This document shows, in pieces, positions 34,610 to 43,979 of a DNA stretch of 64,000 nt (positions are counted from its first letter, which is position 1; each line of letters opens with the position of its first letter). The notes below the pieces were generated by a model. That model was not told where the DNA came from and did not search any database. It saw only the letters and a program-made list of their open reading frames with translations. A program made the position numbers and the translations under genes. The stretch is from Sulfurospirillum_A sp029027265 (lineage in GTDB: Bacteria; Campylobacterota; Campylobacteria; Campylobacterales; Sulfurospirillaceae), in the NCBI GenBank assembly GCA_029027265.1, contig CP093061.1:2170001-2234000 (forward strand), read 5' to 3'.

Positions 34610-34942
34610 TCAAAACAAAAGTAACTGTCTTGGTTCGTTTTTCTCTTCTTCACTTTTTTCTCCTATGATTATGTCCATAGAAGCAAACTGCTTATCTGTA
34701 AACATAAGCAATCTTATATTTCCATTTTTTATATTTTTTTTAACAAAATCTTTAATTCTTTTTTTACCTAAATTTACTGCTTCTGTTGAGCTAAATATCT
34801 TACCATATACTGAGTATTGAAGCATATTATACCCTTCTACTTCTAGCTCTTTATGAAACCAATGGTATCTTTTTTTCTGTATTTTTGTTTTTGTAGGCAA
34901 ATCAAACATGAGCATAAGCCACATGACTCTAAAAGCACTCAT
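34610..34942 (-). CDS. cas2: CRISPR-associated endoribonuclease/integrase subunit Cas2
   Basis: 110 residues. WLMLMFDLPTKTKIQKKRYHWF is the Cas2 ferredoxin-fold start with the conserved Asp, and YSVYGKIFSSTEA follows. Partner of Cas1 in spacer acquisition. Overlaps the cas1 end by 14 bases. Intact, but without Cas1 it has no known adaptation role. Confidence 0.9.
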   Translation of the reverse strand: MSAFRVMWLMLMFDLPTKTKIQKKRYHWFHKELEVEGYNMLQYSVYGKIFSSTEAVNLGKKRIKDFVKKNIKNGNIRLLMFTDKQFASMDIIIGEKSEEEKNEPRQLLLF

Positions 34943-35331
34943 CTTTAAAAAATTCTCTATTTATAGTTGGATACAATACAAGTTGACTATCGTCAGCGAA
35001 CATCGCTTTTTTATAGCTTATTAGAAAAAGTTCAACTGATTTAGACAAAGAAGTTATACCACCACCAATCTCCACACAATCAAAACCTAAAAGAGCCACA
35101 AGTTCTCTTTTAATAGTTACATCCATATAACCTAAATTTGAATACTTACTAAACACTCTCTTTACATGTAAGTCACAAATAGCCCTAAATGGTTCTATCA
35201 AATCATCTACAAGATTAAAAGAGTTATATCTGTTTTGATGCCAAATTCCAAAAACTGGCAAAAGTCCACTTGCACTTACACTTCTAGCCATAGAAGCCCT
35301 AAGTATTGCATAAGCATAGTTTAACATACTA

Positions 35332-36234
35332 GACTTCTTGCATAACCCATCATAAAACAGCGAATCCTCTATCAAAGTTGATTAAAGCACATATAAGATT
35401 AAATCTTAAGGCAAATCTTTTTCGTCTATTTCTATATTTTGTAGCAACAATTTTAAAAACTTTAATCTTAGCATTTATATGTTCAACAGAAATACGTCTT
35501 GATGACTTATTTTTATTTTCTAGTTTATCTTTTTTTGTAAGAGAAGTAAGCTTGGTTTTTTTTCTTGGCATCTCTATATTTTTATGAATATTTGCTAATC
35601 CTAAAATCCTGTATCTACACATACAATAGTCTCTTTTTTGATTGGTAATCTTGATTGTTTGAACAATTTAAAATCATGAGTATTAGTCATAGCAACTGCT
35701 GTACAAATAATTCTTAGATTGGAATCTAGTACTACTTGACCTTTTACAGTATGTTGTTTTTTCTTCCCACTATAGCACTTCCTTTGCTTTTTTTGGGACG
35801 CTCTATTGGACATTCAGTAGCATCAATTAGAATGTACTCTAGTTCAATACCACAATCTTCATACAAGCTTTTTTACTTGGCAATGAAAATTTACCTGATT
35901 GAAGTAAAACACTCTCTATTTCTTTAATAGTTCTTGAAACTGTTGATTCACTCACCTCATAATCAAATGCCATATGTGACATTGAACGATACTCTCTGTA
36001 ATATTCAAGCATTAATAAAATTTGTGTGGAAACACTTAATTTATTTGGTTTTCCACCTTTAGATTTTTTCTTCTCATGATAAAGTTCACACTCTTGAAGC
36101 ATAGCTTCGAAAGTAGCAAGTTTTACCCCTGTTAATCTTTTAAATAGTTCTGGTTTTAGTTGTTGTAGTTTTTCATAATTCTTCATAATTTATGTAAAGC
36201 AATTCTTAATCCTTTTTGGGTTATGCAAGAAGTC
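35332..36234 (-). mobile_element. IS5-family insertion sequence in cas1
   Basis: 903 bp with perfect 17-bp terminal inverted repeats GACTTCTTGCATAACCC (35332-35348 and complement 36218-36234). Flanks repeat TACTA on the plus strand, of which TA is shared with the other IS here. Transposase is related to but clearly different from the one at 27.4 kb. Confidence 0.85.
35350..36186 (-). pseudogene. degraded IS5-family transposase
   Basis: First frame MKNYEKLQQLKPELFKRLTG to SLPSKK, similar to the 27.4-kb transposase, then three frame changes: a missing base in the run at 35869-35874, the programmed-type -1 slip at 35788-35794 (RPKKSKG to KKQRKCYSGKKK), and a missing base at 35603-35606 between VCVDTGF and GLANIHKN. 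The slip is normal for the group; the other two make this copy inactive as read. Confidence 0.75.
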
Positions 36235-36769
36235 TACTATTTAAAATATCTTCGCCCCCTTGCTCTCTTCTAAATCTTGGATTATCAAATACATTTTTCC
36301 AATACAACCTTGCACTTTGTGCTTCATCATTGTTTTTATCATATAGTTGGACTTTTTTTGAAAAGTTTGTTAACTCTTTATAATTTTTATTATTAAAAAA
36401 TGCTAACACTTCAGCTTGATTTTTTATCTTTGATTTTATTATATCTTGCCAAATTTTTTCTTTGAACTCTTTAGTTATACTTATCTGTACATGTGCAACT
36501 TCTGTCATAGTGCTATGTTTGTGATAAGGCGTAAGTATAGCACTTGGATGAAACTCTTCATCTATAAAAAGTGTTGCAATGTTGTGTTTTGCTAAAAGCT
36601 CTATGCTTTTACCTGTGATACTAAACTGAGTATTATCAAAAAGTATAAAATCAATGTCTTTTAAAGTTACTTTTACCTCATCTTCGCTTTCATAAAAAAA
36701 CTAAATTTGCATTTGCATTTTTTACTTTTATCTTACATGGCTTGGTTAAGTGTACAACTTTCCAGCCCA

Positions 36770-37561
36770 TTATATTTTACTCTTTACCTCATCTAAGACT
36801 ACTTTACTATTTGAGTATTCTAATTGGAAAAAACTATGCAAATTTTCAAAAAAAGTGTTTTCTACTACAATAGATGTTGATTTTTCGTTAAGTTTATCTA
36901 CGCTTAGATTATATTTTATAAGAAGTTCTATATATTTATCTCTTTTCTTGTTATCTATTATGATTGGCAAAAAACCATTTTTAAGCATATATATGTTCGA
37001 TAAAAGTCTAGCAACTCTTCCATTACCATCAAAAAAAGGATGAATAGAAGTAAATCCTACATGACATCTTGTATATTTTCGTAGACATTCATCGAAAGTT
37101 AAATTTTCTTTAGATATATCTGAAAATTCATCAAACCATATTTTCATAAGATATTTAACATTATTTGGATGTGGATATGGATGAAAATCTTTTGTGCCTT
37201 TTTCATTTAAAATATATCTACCATTTTCCACAACTTTATACTCCCCCAATGGACACTCAATATCTATGTTTAAAGTCGTTTGTACTGCCTTGTGTAGATT
37301 AAACATATCTTGTTCTAAAAGTAAATCTTTATTTAATAAGCCATAAACTATGTCAATAGCCCTAGCATGACCCACTACCTCTTCATGTTCTCTTAAAGTG
37401 ATACCAGATACAGTCAAACCCTGCTCAATGATAAAAGAAGTATCTCCCAAAGATACTGTATTGCCCTCTATTGCATTTGATGTATAAGTCCATCTTATCT
37501 TTAGTTCGTCTTTTACAATCTTTTGTGAAGTTCTTGTCATGCCATCATATACATTAGCCAT
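36770..37561 (-). CDS. Fic-domain protein encoded inside the cas operon
   Basis: 263 residues. Central Fic motif HPFFDGNGRVARLL near residue 166 is the canonical HxFx(D/E)GNGRxxR that transfers AMP or another nucleotide part to target hydroxyls. An N-terminal inhibitory helix motif SNAIEGN (S/TxxxE(G/N)) near residue 32 marks a class II, self-inhibited Fic protein. Its ATG lies inside the last codons of cas9 (8-base overlap) and its stop overlaps the cas1 start (TAATG), so it is a translationally coupled operon member. Family members modify proteins such as gyrase, EF-Tu kinase-like or GTPase targets; the target here is unknown. Confidence 0.9.
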   Translation of the reverse strand: MANVYDGMTRTSQKIVKDELKIRWTYTSNAIEGNTVSLGDTSFIIEQGLTVSGITLREHEEVVGHARAIDIVYGLLNKDLLLEQDMFNLHKAVQTTLNIDIECPLGEYKVVENGRYILNEKGTKDFHPYPHPNNVKYLMKIWFDEFSDISKENLTFDECLRKYTRCHVGFTSIHPFFDGNGRVARLLSNIYMLKNGFLPIIIDNKKRDKYIELLIKYNLSVDKLNEKSTSIVVENTFFENLHSFFQLEYSNSKVVLDEVKSKI

Positions 37562-40500
37562 TTTTTATGTCCTTTATAAACTCTAAAAGTTCACTTTCAC
37601 AACTACCTATAATTTGGTATGATTTTATATTTCCTATAATGTCTAGGTTTAGTTTTATTATGCCTATAGCTTTATTTAATGATTGTTGCTTATGACTATT
37701 TGCTTTACCATTAAAAATAGTTAAAAATGAATGTGGTTGAAGCCCAATACTAGCTGGAAACCTAGGATTTGAAAATGCACCCATTTTTTTATCCTCAAGA
37801 AAACTTACAATTTTACCACCTTTAAAATTACCATCAGGATATATAAAAAACACTAAATCATTTTTAAATACTTTAAAGCTATTATCATTTTCTTTTAATT
37901 TATAAATACCATTAACTACTATTGTATTCGTTACATCAATTCTTTTATATTTTAATTTTATATTTTCTAAATTTGCTTTAAACCCTATAAAAGTTTTCTC
38001 TTTAGTGGCTAGTCCCCCTCTTACATCAAAACCAGTTAGATTTGTTTGGTAAAATTTTACTTTTCGTACTATATTTCCATTGTTATCTTTTATATCTTTA
38101 TGTATCAACTCATCCAATGTTTGTTTAGATATAGATATTAATTCTTTATCTTTTACATCAATTCCCTCAAAACTATCAAGCAGTGCTTTTATGTCTTCTG
38201 CTCTTTGTTGGATTATCTTACATATCACATCATTTGGATTTGTTTTATATATGTACATTTTATGCAAGATACTCTTTTTAAAACTCTCTTCAAACTTTTC
38301 TGCATTTGTTAAAACAGTAGTTTTCAAAGCTATAAAATTATTTATAATATTTTCTCGAACAGTAAAAATACCATCTGCTTTTTTACCGTAAATAGTATCT
38401 TTATGTATTTTTGACACCATGGGCTTTTTAGACACCCAAAAATTCACAGTCTTAGTCTTGCCCCAAATGTCTTTATAAAACACACTATCTTCACCGTACT
38501 CATTGTACCTATCTTCAATCATCTCTATAAGCTCGTTAGGCTCAATTCCCTCTATGAGTGGTATATCTTTTTTTATTTTTGCTCTTGCTTCATCATCTAT
38601 GACACCCATGTTGTTTCTAAAAGTATTGGATAGTTTTTGAAGCCATGAAGCATTTGTAAGACCTATAAGTAAAGCATCTACTGCATGATGAATATTTGTA
38701 TCTCTTACTTTAATCTTTACATGTAGAAGTTTTCTTATGTTTGAAGTAGCTCGTCCTTGTATGTGTCTAACACTACTTCCATCAGCTTGTTTTTTCTCAC
38801 TTACAAACGGATAGTATCTTTTTAGGACTTGGGCAGTCAAAGCTTCTATGTAACTTGTGGCTCTTAGACTCTTTGATTCAAATCTATCTTGAAATGATTC
38901 ATCAAGAGTAGTAGCTAGTAAATTTATCTTCTTTTTCCAATGTAACTTATGCTGTGCAAATAGATCATCAATTCTGTTTATATAATCTTGTTTATCTTTT
39001 ACAAAATTCATAGGTAGTTGGTTTGATTTTTTCAAGTTTGTATCACGATGGACTAAAACAAAATTGTGTTTTACACTAAGTCCTCCTAAGCTTTGAGGAA
39101 CTATATGATCCAAATCAACAGTATTGGTAAATATATCTTTAAACTCTATGCCATCTCCGCTATATATATCTCTTCTTCCTTGCTCTTCGTACATCAAAAT
39201 TTTTCTAGCATATTTTCGTAAATTTTTACCAAAATACTCTGCTATTTCTTGATACTCTTTGTTTGCTATTATATCGTCTATCTGTTTCTCTAAAGCCCTA
39301 TTTGCTTTTTCTATATCTTTTTTTGTTTGTTCATTTTGGCTTAGTTCTCTTGTGCTTTCTACTCTTATCTCATCAAAAGAACCATGCTCTACATGTAGAT
39401 GTTTTATAAGCCTTAGCGTGGCACTCACTACATACTTTACAGGGTGGTTATTTATTTTTAAATCATCATCTTTTTCATAAGTACTTACATGTAAATATTT
39501 TATGCCTTTTTTAAACTTACTATAATCTTCACTTCTATTTAGCTCTAACTTTTCTTTTATCTCATCAGTTGTATAACCTTGTTCAAAATAAGGTATAAAT
39601 TTCATCATTGCATATTGTGAGATATTTAAACTATTTCCTTTTTTTTCTTTAATAAGATTTATGATAGTTTGATCATCAACTTTAACTTTAAGTTTTTCAT
39701 ATATGGTTTTAGGGTCTTTTTCAAAGTGCAGTGCTTCAAATACATCTTTCAGTATCTCATAACCATTTTCTTTTGTTAAAGCATCCAATATAAAGCTACT
39801 ATCTATTTTAGATAAATTACTTACAAAATGGAACTTAGTGATAGTAAGTTTTCCGTCATCTTTGTTAAATATCTTCATATCACTAGATAATTTTAAAACT
39901 TTTCGTATATCTTTATACTTTATGTCAGCTATATTTTTACCTTTTTTTATTTTCATAAAAAAGTCATCTGATATTAATTTAATTTGTTCTTTTGTAATTT
40001 TAATAATTGGCTTAGTGTTAAATAAGATATTTGATACACTTTGATACATTTTAAATATATCTGATATAAGTGAATACTGATGCGCTACTTTTTCATCAGA
40101 ATAATATTCACAACTAGCAAACAGACTCATATCGTTAGTAGATGGATTTTGCCAAGTTATAATATTTTTTAATTTTTCTATAAATAGTTTTTCATCAAAA
40201 TCATCTTTAAACAATCCAAATTTAGTTTGAGATTGTATTAGTTTTTCTATCTCTTCATCTATATATTCTCTTTTTATCATATAGTTATAATTATCATGAT
40301 TTCTAAAAGTTGGATTACTTTTTTTAATCTCTAATTCATAGATGATTTGTGCAACGGTTTTAGAAGAATTTTTTCTTAATTCTTCTATGGTCAATAATGC
40401 TTTTTTTATCTGACCTTTTTCATCTTCAACTTTTTTAGGTTTTTTATCATCAATATTTATACCTAACTCACTACACAATTCTTCTAGTAAGTCATCACTA

Positions 40501-40904
40501 TCTAAAGATTTATATCCACGATGTTTAGCCAAAGTATAAAAAATAGTAAATAACTCTTCAATTTTTAACTTTTCATCAAATACTTTTTTAGCTCTTAATT
40601 CCCACTTATTTTTATAAACATTGTGTTTCTCTTGATACAAAAAATACTTTTCATCTCCAAAACCAAACTCTTCAAATAATTTTGCTAAATCTTTTTTTCG
40701 CTTTTTTCTTAAACCATACAGCTTTGTAGTAGAAGCACTAGAACTATGCAAAAGCTTTTTAGAATTTCCATCTTTATCAGTAGCTTTATCGAACATACTG
40801 ATACCATAATTAAGCAAAGAGTATCTATCATTTTCCAACTCATCTAAAACCGAATAACCTATAGAGGTTATTCCCAAATCTAGCGAAAGTATTTTTTTTG
40901 ACAT
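37554..40904 (-). CDS. cas9: CRISPR-associated endonuclease Cas9, type II-C
   Basis: 1116 residues, a compact II-C Cas9. RuvC-I LSLDLGITSIGYSVLDE with the catalytic Asp at 9, arginine-rich bridge (LYGLRKKRKKDLAKLFEEF), RuvC-II IRVESTRELSQN with Glu, HNH domain DLDHIVPQSLGGLSVKHNFV near residue 596 with the catalytic His, and RuvC-III NIHHAVDALLIGL near residue 738. C-terminal PAM-interacting region about 900-1116. All catalytic residues are present, so interference is likely functional. Starts 3 bases after the kdsA stop and leads the cas operon. Confidence 0.95.
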   Translation of the reverse strand: MSKKILSLDLGITSIGYSVLDELENDRYSLLNYGISMFDKATDKDGNSKKLLHSSSASTTKLYGLRKKRKKDLAKLFEEFGFGDEKYFLYQEKHNVYKNKWELRAKKVFDEKLKIEELFTIFYTLAKHRGYKSLDSDDLLEELCSELGINIDDKKPKKVEDEKGQIKKALLTIEELRKNSSKTVAQIIYELEIKKSNPTFRNHDNYNYMIKREYIDEEIEKLIQSQTKFGLFKDDFDEKLFIEKLKNIITWQNPSTNDMSLFASCEYYSDEKVAHQYSLISDIFKMYQSVSNILFNTKPIIKITKEQIKLISDDFFMKIKKGKNIADIKYKDIRKVLKLSSDMKIFNKDDGKLTITKFHFVSNLSKIDSSFILDALTKENGYEILKDVFEALHFEKDPKTIYEKLKVKVDDQTIINLIKEKKGNSLNISQYAMMKFIPYFEQGYTTDEIKEKLELNRSEDYSKFKKGIKYLHVSTYEKDDDLKINNHPVKYVVSATLRLIKHLHVEHGSFDEIRVESTRELSQNEQTKKDIEKANRALEKQIDDIIANKEYQEIAEYFGKNLRKYARKILMYEEQGRRDIYSGDGIEFKDIFTNTVDLDHIVPQSLGGLSVKHNFVLVHRDTNLKKSNQLPMNFVKDKQDYINRIDDLFAQHKLHWKKKINLLATTLDESFQDRFESKSLRATSYIEALTAQVLKRYYPFVSEKKQADGSSVRHIQGRATSNIRKLLHVKIKVRDTNIHHAVDALLIGLTNASWLQKLSNTFRNNMGVIDDEARAKIKKDIPLIEGIEPNELIEMIEDRYNEYGEDSVFYKDIWGKTKTVNFWVSKKPMVSKIHKDTIYGKKADGIFTVRENIINNFIALKTTVLTNAEKFEESFKKSILHKMYIYKTNPNDVICKIIQQRAEDIKALLDSFEGIDVKDKELISISKQTLDELIHKDIKDNNGNIVRKVKFYQTNLTGFDVRGGLATKEKTFIGFKANLENIKLKYKRIDVTNTIVVNGIYKLKENDNSFKVFKNDLVFFIYPDGNFKGGKIVSFLEDKKMGAFSNPRFPASIGLQPHSFLTIFNGKANSHKQQSLNKAIGIIKLNLDIIGNIKSYQIIGSCESELLEFIKDIKNG

Positions 40905-40907
40905 TTT

Positions 40908-41708
40908 CTACCTTTTTAAGCTATTTTGTATCGCCTTTATGTCTTCAATAGTTTTGCCGAAATCTTCAAGATTTAGCATATTTGGTCCGTCACATAGTGC
41001 TTCACAAGGGTTATCATGAGTTTCAAAGAAAAATCCATCTACTCCAATAGCAGCTGCCCCACGTGCTAGTGGTGCTACAAATTCTCTTTTTCCTCCACTT
41101 GTTCCACCAGCCATTCCTGGCATTTGCACAGAGTGTGTTGCATCAAAAACTACTGGTGCAAATTCGTTCATAATCATAAAACTTCTCATGTCTACCACCA
41201 AATTGCCGTAACCAAAAGTACTTCCTCTCTCAGTCAACCACACTTTGTTCGCACGAGCAACTTCTTTTCCCTCTTCCATCACACCACGAGTCTCTAGTAC
41301 TTTTTTCACTGAGTATCTCATGTCTGCTGGGTTTAAAAACTGCCCTTTTTTAATGTTTACTACAGCATCTGTTTTTGCAGCTTCAACAAGCAAATCAGTC
41401 TGACGACATAAAAAAGCTGGGATTTGAAGAACATCAACCACTTCTGCCACAGGTTTTGCTTGGTCTGGCACATGAATGTCAGTCAAAAGGTTATATCCAA
41501 ACTCGGCTCTTACCTCTTCAAGAATCTTCAAACCCTCATCAATTCCTGGTCCTCTAAAACTGTCCAAGCTTGTTCTATTCGCTTTATCAAAACTAGATTT
41601 AAAATAAAACTCTATCGTTTCATCTTCATGATACTTCATCAACTGCTTTGCAACTGAAAACAACTTTTCTCTGCTTTCTATAACGCATGGTCCTGCTATA
41701 AGTATCAT
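40908..41708 (-). CDS. kdsA: 3-deoxy-8-phosphooctulonate (KDO-8-P) synthase
   Basis: 266 residues. LIAGPCVIESREKLF, FKSSFDKANRTSLDSFRGPG, LLTDIHVPDQAKPV, NIKKGQFLNPADM, VFDATHSVQMPG and FFETHDNPCEALCDGPNML define KdsA. Condenses arabinose-5-phosphate with PEP for lipopolysaccharide KDO. The cas9 start is 4 bases beyond its stop, so cas genes probably share its transcript. Confidence 0.95.
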   Translation of the reverse strand: MILIAGPCVIESREKLFSVAKQLMKYHEDETIEFYFKSSFDKANRTSLDSFRGPGIDEGLKILEEVRAEFGYNLLTDIHVPDQAKPVAEVVDVLQIPAFLCRQTDLLVEAAKTDAVVNIKKGQFLNPADMRYSVKKVLETRGVMEEGKEVARANKVWLTERGSTFGYGNLVVDMRSFMIMNEFAPVVFDATHSVQMPGMAGGTSGGKREFVAPLARGAAAIGVDGFFFETHDNPCEALCDGPNMLNLEDFGKTIEDIKAIQNSLKR

Positions 41709-41909
41709 TGTTTATCCTACTGTGTATTTTAAGGTGATTATACCCAATCATTGCATAATTTGGGTTAAACTAATACACTTCTTTTCTGTGTACTACTCTA
41801 ATAACTGTCACTAATAGCACATCATTTTCTTATAAATAAAGTGGCGTATAACGTTTGTCGTGAGAGATAATTTTCCCGAGGGGTAAATTATTGCCACTCC
41901 TCGTACTTG
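41709..41909. promoter_or_regulatory. intergenic region with a 67-base imperfect palindrome
   Basis: The stretch 41848-41914 is an imperfect palindrome: TATAAC...GTTATA at the ends, GATAATTTTCC/GGTAAATTATTG inside, CGAGG at the tip. Its outer edge overlaps the stop codon of the 41910 gene. It resembles integron attC sites in size and folding but does not match the R''/R' consensus exactly. The remaining bases hold only the kdsA upstream region. Confidence 0.4.
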
Positions 41910-42796
41910 TTATAGTTCAATAGTATGATCAGCTATATCTGGTTCAATCATACCTAAACTCCACTTACCAATTATTGTTTTTTTATGCCATCTTTTAAGT
42001 TCTTGTTTGTAGAGCATTGAAGCTACAAAGCCTCTCAGCTCCAAATCTGTTGTTCCTGTTTGAAGAGGCTCGGATTTGATAGCATCAAATAGCTCTTTAG
42101 CATATTTTCGTCTATTTTTAATATCATTTCTTTTAAAACTCAAAGAGATAATTGGTCCTAGAATAATTAGTATTAAAAACATAACAACAATAAATAAAAT
42201 AACTATAAAACCAATTCCATATAGTGACACTTTAAAGTTTAAATCTTTTTGATATGGACTATGGCTTATATCATAGTCTTGAGTAGTTACATCTTTTGCT
42301 GATATACTAATTTTTGGCTCTTCTTTTCCCTCAAATAATATTCGCAATTGCAATCCATAGTCAGCTTTTTCTGCTCTATTCATAGAAGTTACTATATAAG
42401 AAAAGTTATATGACTTACCATCAAATTTCATCTTCTTTTCTTCTATAATATTGTCATAAAACTCTTTTTCACCTACAGCTGAATATGACAATACTTTGAA
42501 CTCTTTAGTGTTTACTGGAGTTACTTTTATCTTTATTGGAATATCAAGATAATTTTTAGATGAAAAATTAACAAGAGATATTTTCATAATGCCTAGTTGA
42601 TTTTTTTCTACTTTATTTACAGTTAATATAATATCATCAGATGGAAATTTAGGTTTGAAAAATAGTTTTCATCAAAATCTTTATGTACATCAAGTTTCTT
42701 TATCTTTATTTGTTCAGTGTAAAAATAATAGCTTACTAGAAATGTTAGAAAAGTACTAATTACAGTGATTAAAATATTTTTCCAAGTTTCATTCAT
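41910..42796 (-). pseudogene. uncharacterised membrane protein, frameshifted
   Basis: From ATG 42796 the frame gives MNETWKNILITVISTFLTF, a membrane anchor, then loses frame at the run 42658-42662 (five bases; six would read ENYFFKPKFPSDDIILTVNK) and stops. The second part (ATG at 42587) continues the same protein: a beta-rich domain (KISLVNFSSKNYLDIPIKIK), a central membrane segment (YGIGFIVILFIVVMFLILII) and a basic helical tail. No family recognised. Structured palindromes flank it on both sides. Confidence 0.6.
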
Positions 42797-43109
42797 TTAT
42801 AAGTATCCTTTTCTATACTATAATGACGAAGATGAGCTTCATAAAATTCGCTTGCTATTTTCTGAGATAGACCTTGATGTGAGACTCCTGCCATTTGTTG
42901 TATGTAGCAAAGCGGAATACAACAAATGGTTGGTGGCTCGTTTAGAGCTGAGCTTCGCCGTTGCACGTTCCCGCAAAACGGGAACGTGCAACTATTTATT
43001 CAACGAACATTATAACACACTTGGCTCTTATTTACAATTAACTGAACATAAAAAATATCATTGATTTGTTGAATAACCTTTTGTTCCTTAAACTATGAAT
43101 TTAATACCT
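42797..43109. repeat. intergenic region with two perfect 13-bp hairpins
   Basis: CCATTTGTTGTAT (42891-42903) pairs with ATACAACAAATGG (42917-42929), and TTGCACGTTCCCG (42961-42973) pairs with CGGGAACGTGCAA (42979-42991) over a 5-base loop. On the minus strand GTTATAATGTTCGTTG near 43005-43020 resembles the TATAACGTTTGTCG edge of the palindrome at 41848. The stretch is richer in G+C than its surroundings and holds no convincing gene. Confidence 0.5.
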
Positions 43110-43979
43110 CTATTTTCTAGCCACTAAAATACCGCCTATAACAACTAACACTATCCCAAGAACTCCCCAAAAATCTGGTAAAGCATCTCCAAGCATGACT
43201 CCAACCACAAGTGAAAAAAGTATATTTGAGTAGCTTACAGCTCCAACAATACCTGCTTTAGTTACTCCATAGGCTTTTGTCATGTAAATTTGAGCTACTG
43301 TTGCACTTGCTCCTAAGCCTAAAATATAGATCCACATTTTCAAATTTGGCATTACAAAAGTAGCTTTTAAGAACTCTACATGTAAAGCATCATTAAACAC
43401 CATTAAAAGCACTGGTCCTATAGTTCCAACAAGCATAAATGACAAGACTATCACTCTAGTGTCATAGTACTTTTTTAACTCTTTTACGCTTGTGTATGCC
43501 AAGGCCGCCCCCACGCCACTCAATAATCCCAATACATCTGTTAGTTCAAGTTGCAAGCCATTTGGTTTCATAATGAATATTATTCCTATAAAACCTATAA
43601 AAAGAGCTACAATCTCTTTTGCTCCTATTTTCTCTTTTAAAAACCAAAAAGCGAGAAGTGCTGTAAACATAGGTGAAGTTCTTGAAAAAGTCATAGCATC
43701 TGCAAGTGAAATGTGAGCAATGTTGTAGAAAAATGCAACCAATGCTATAAAACCCATCAATCCACGAAAAAATAGTAAAAATGGTTTTCCTCCAACTTGT
43801 TTCACTGGTATCTTTAAAAATGTAACTGCAATAAGTACAGTACCAACTACGTTTCTAAAAAAGACAACTTCAAGAGAAGGCATAGAACCACTAAGCTCTT
43901 TAGCAAACGCTCCCATGATTGCAAAACAAAAAGAGGCAAAAAGCATATACCATACGCCTATATTCACTCCCCTAATCAA
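43110..43979 (-). CDS. EamA/DMT-superfamily permease
   Basis: 289 residues with ten membrane segments in two EamA repeats (about 8-135 and 150-288): FASFCFAIMGAFAKELSG, FSRTSPMFTALLAFWFLKE, GVGAALAYTSVKELKKY, GAVSYSNILFSLVVGVMLGD. Likely exports a small metabolite; substrate not predictable. Overlaps the DUF3108 gene by 8 bases. Confidence 0.85.
   Translation of the reverse strand: MIRGVNIGVWYMLFASFCFAIMGAFAKELSGSMPSLEVVFFRNVVGTVLIAVTFLKIPVKQVGGKPFLLFFRGLMGFIALVAFFYNIAHISLADAMTFSRTSPMFTALLAFWFLKEKIGAKEIVALFIGFIGIIFIMKPNGLQLELTDVLGLLSGVGAALAYTSVKELKKYYDTRVIVLSFMLVGTIGPVLLMVFNDALHVEFLKATFVMPNLKMWIYILGLGASATVAQIYMTKAYGVTKAGIVGAVSYSNILFSLVVGVMLGDALPDFWGVLGIVLVVIGGILVARK

Larger units (their letters stand above)
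34929..36770 (-). pseudogene. cas1: Cas1 integrase, broken by a frameshift and an IS insertion
   Basis: Starts at 36770 (MGWKVVHLTKPCKIKVKN), sharing one base with the fic stop. After 26 codons it hits TGA because the A-run at 36694-36700 has seven bases; six would continue YESEDEVKVTLKDIDFILFD. The frame then runs to FRREQGGEDILNS, where the IS at 35332-36234 is inserted, and resumes SMLNYAYAILRASMARSVSA to 34929. Rejoined with one copy of TAGTA it reads EDILNSMLNYAYAIL, the normal Cas1 sequence. Two independent lesions mean no functional Cas1 unless the frameshift is an error and the IS excises. Confidence 0.88.

Noticed and set aside
41848..41914. True integron attC site
   Set aside because: Size and folding fit, but the end sequences GTATAAC/GTTATAG do not match the required core consensus and no integrase is nearby; kept only as a palindrome.
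42765..43064. 99-residue plus-strand frame
   Set aside because: It runs through the hairpin-rich intergenic stretch and the antisense of a gene start; the composition follows the palindromes, not a protein.
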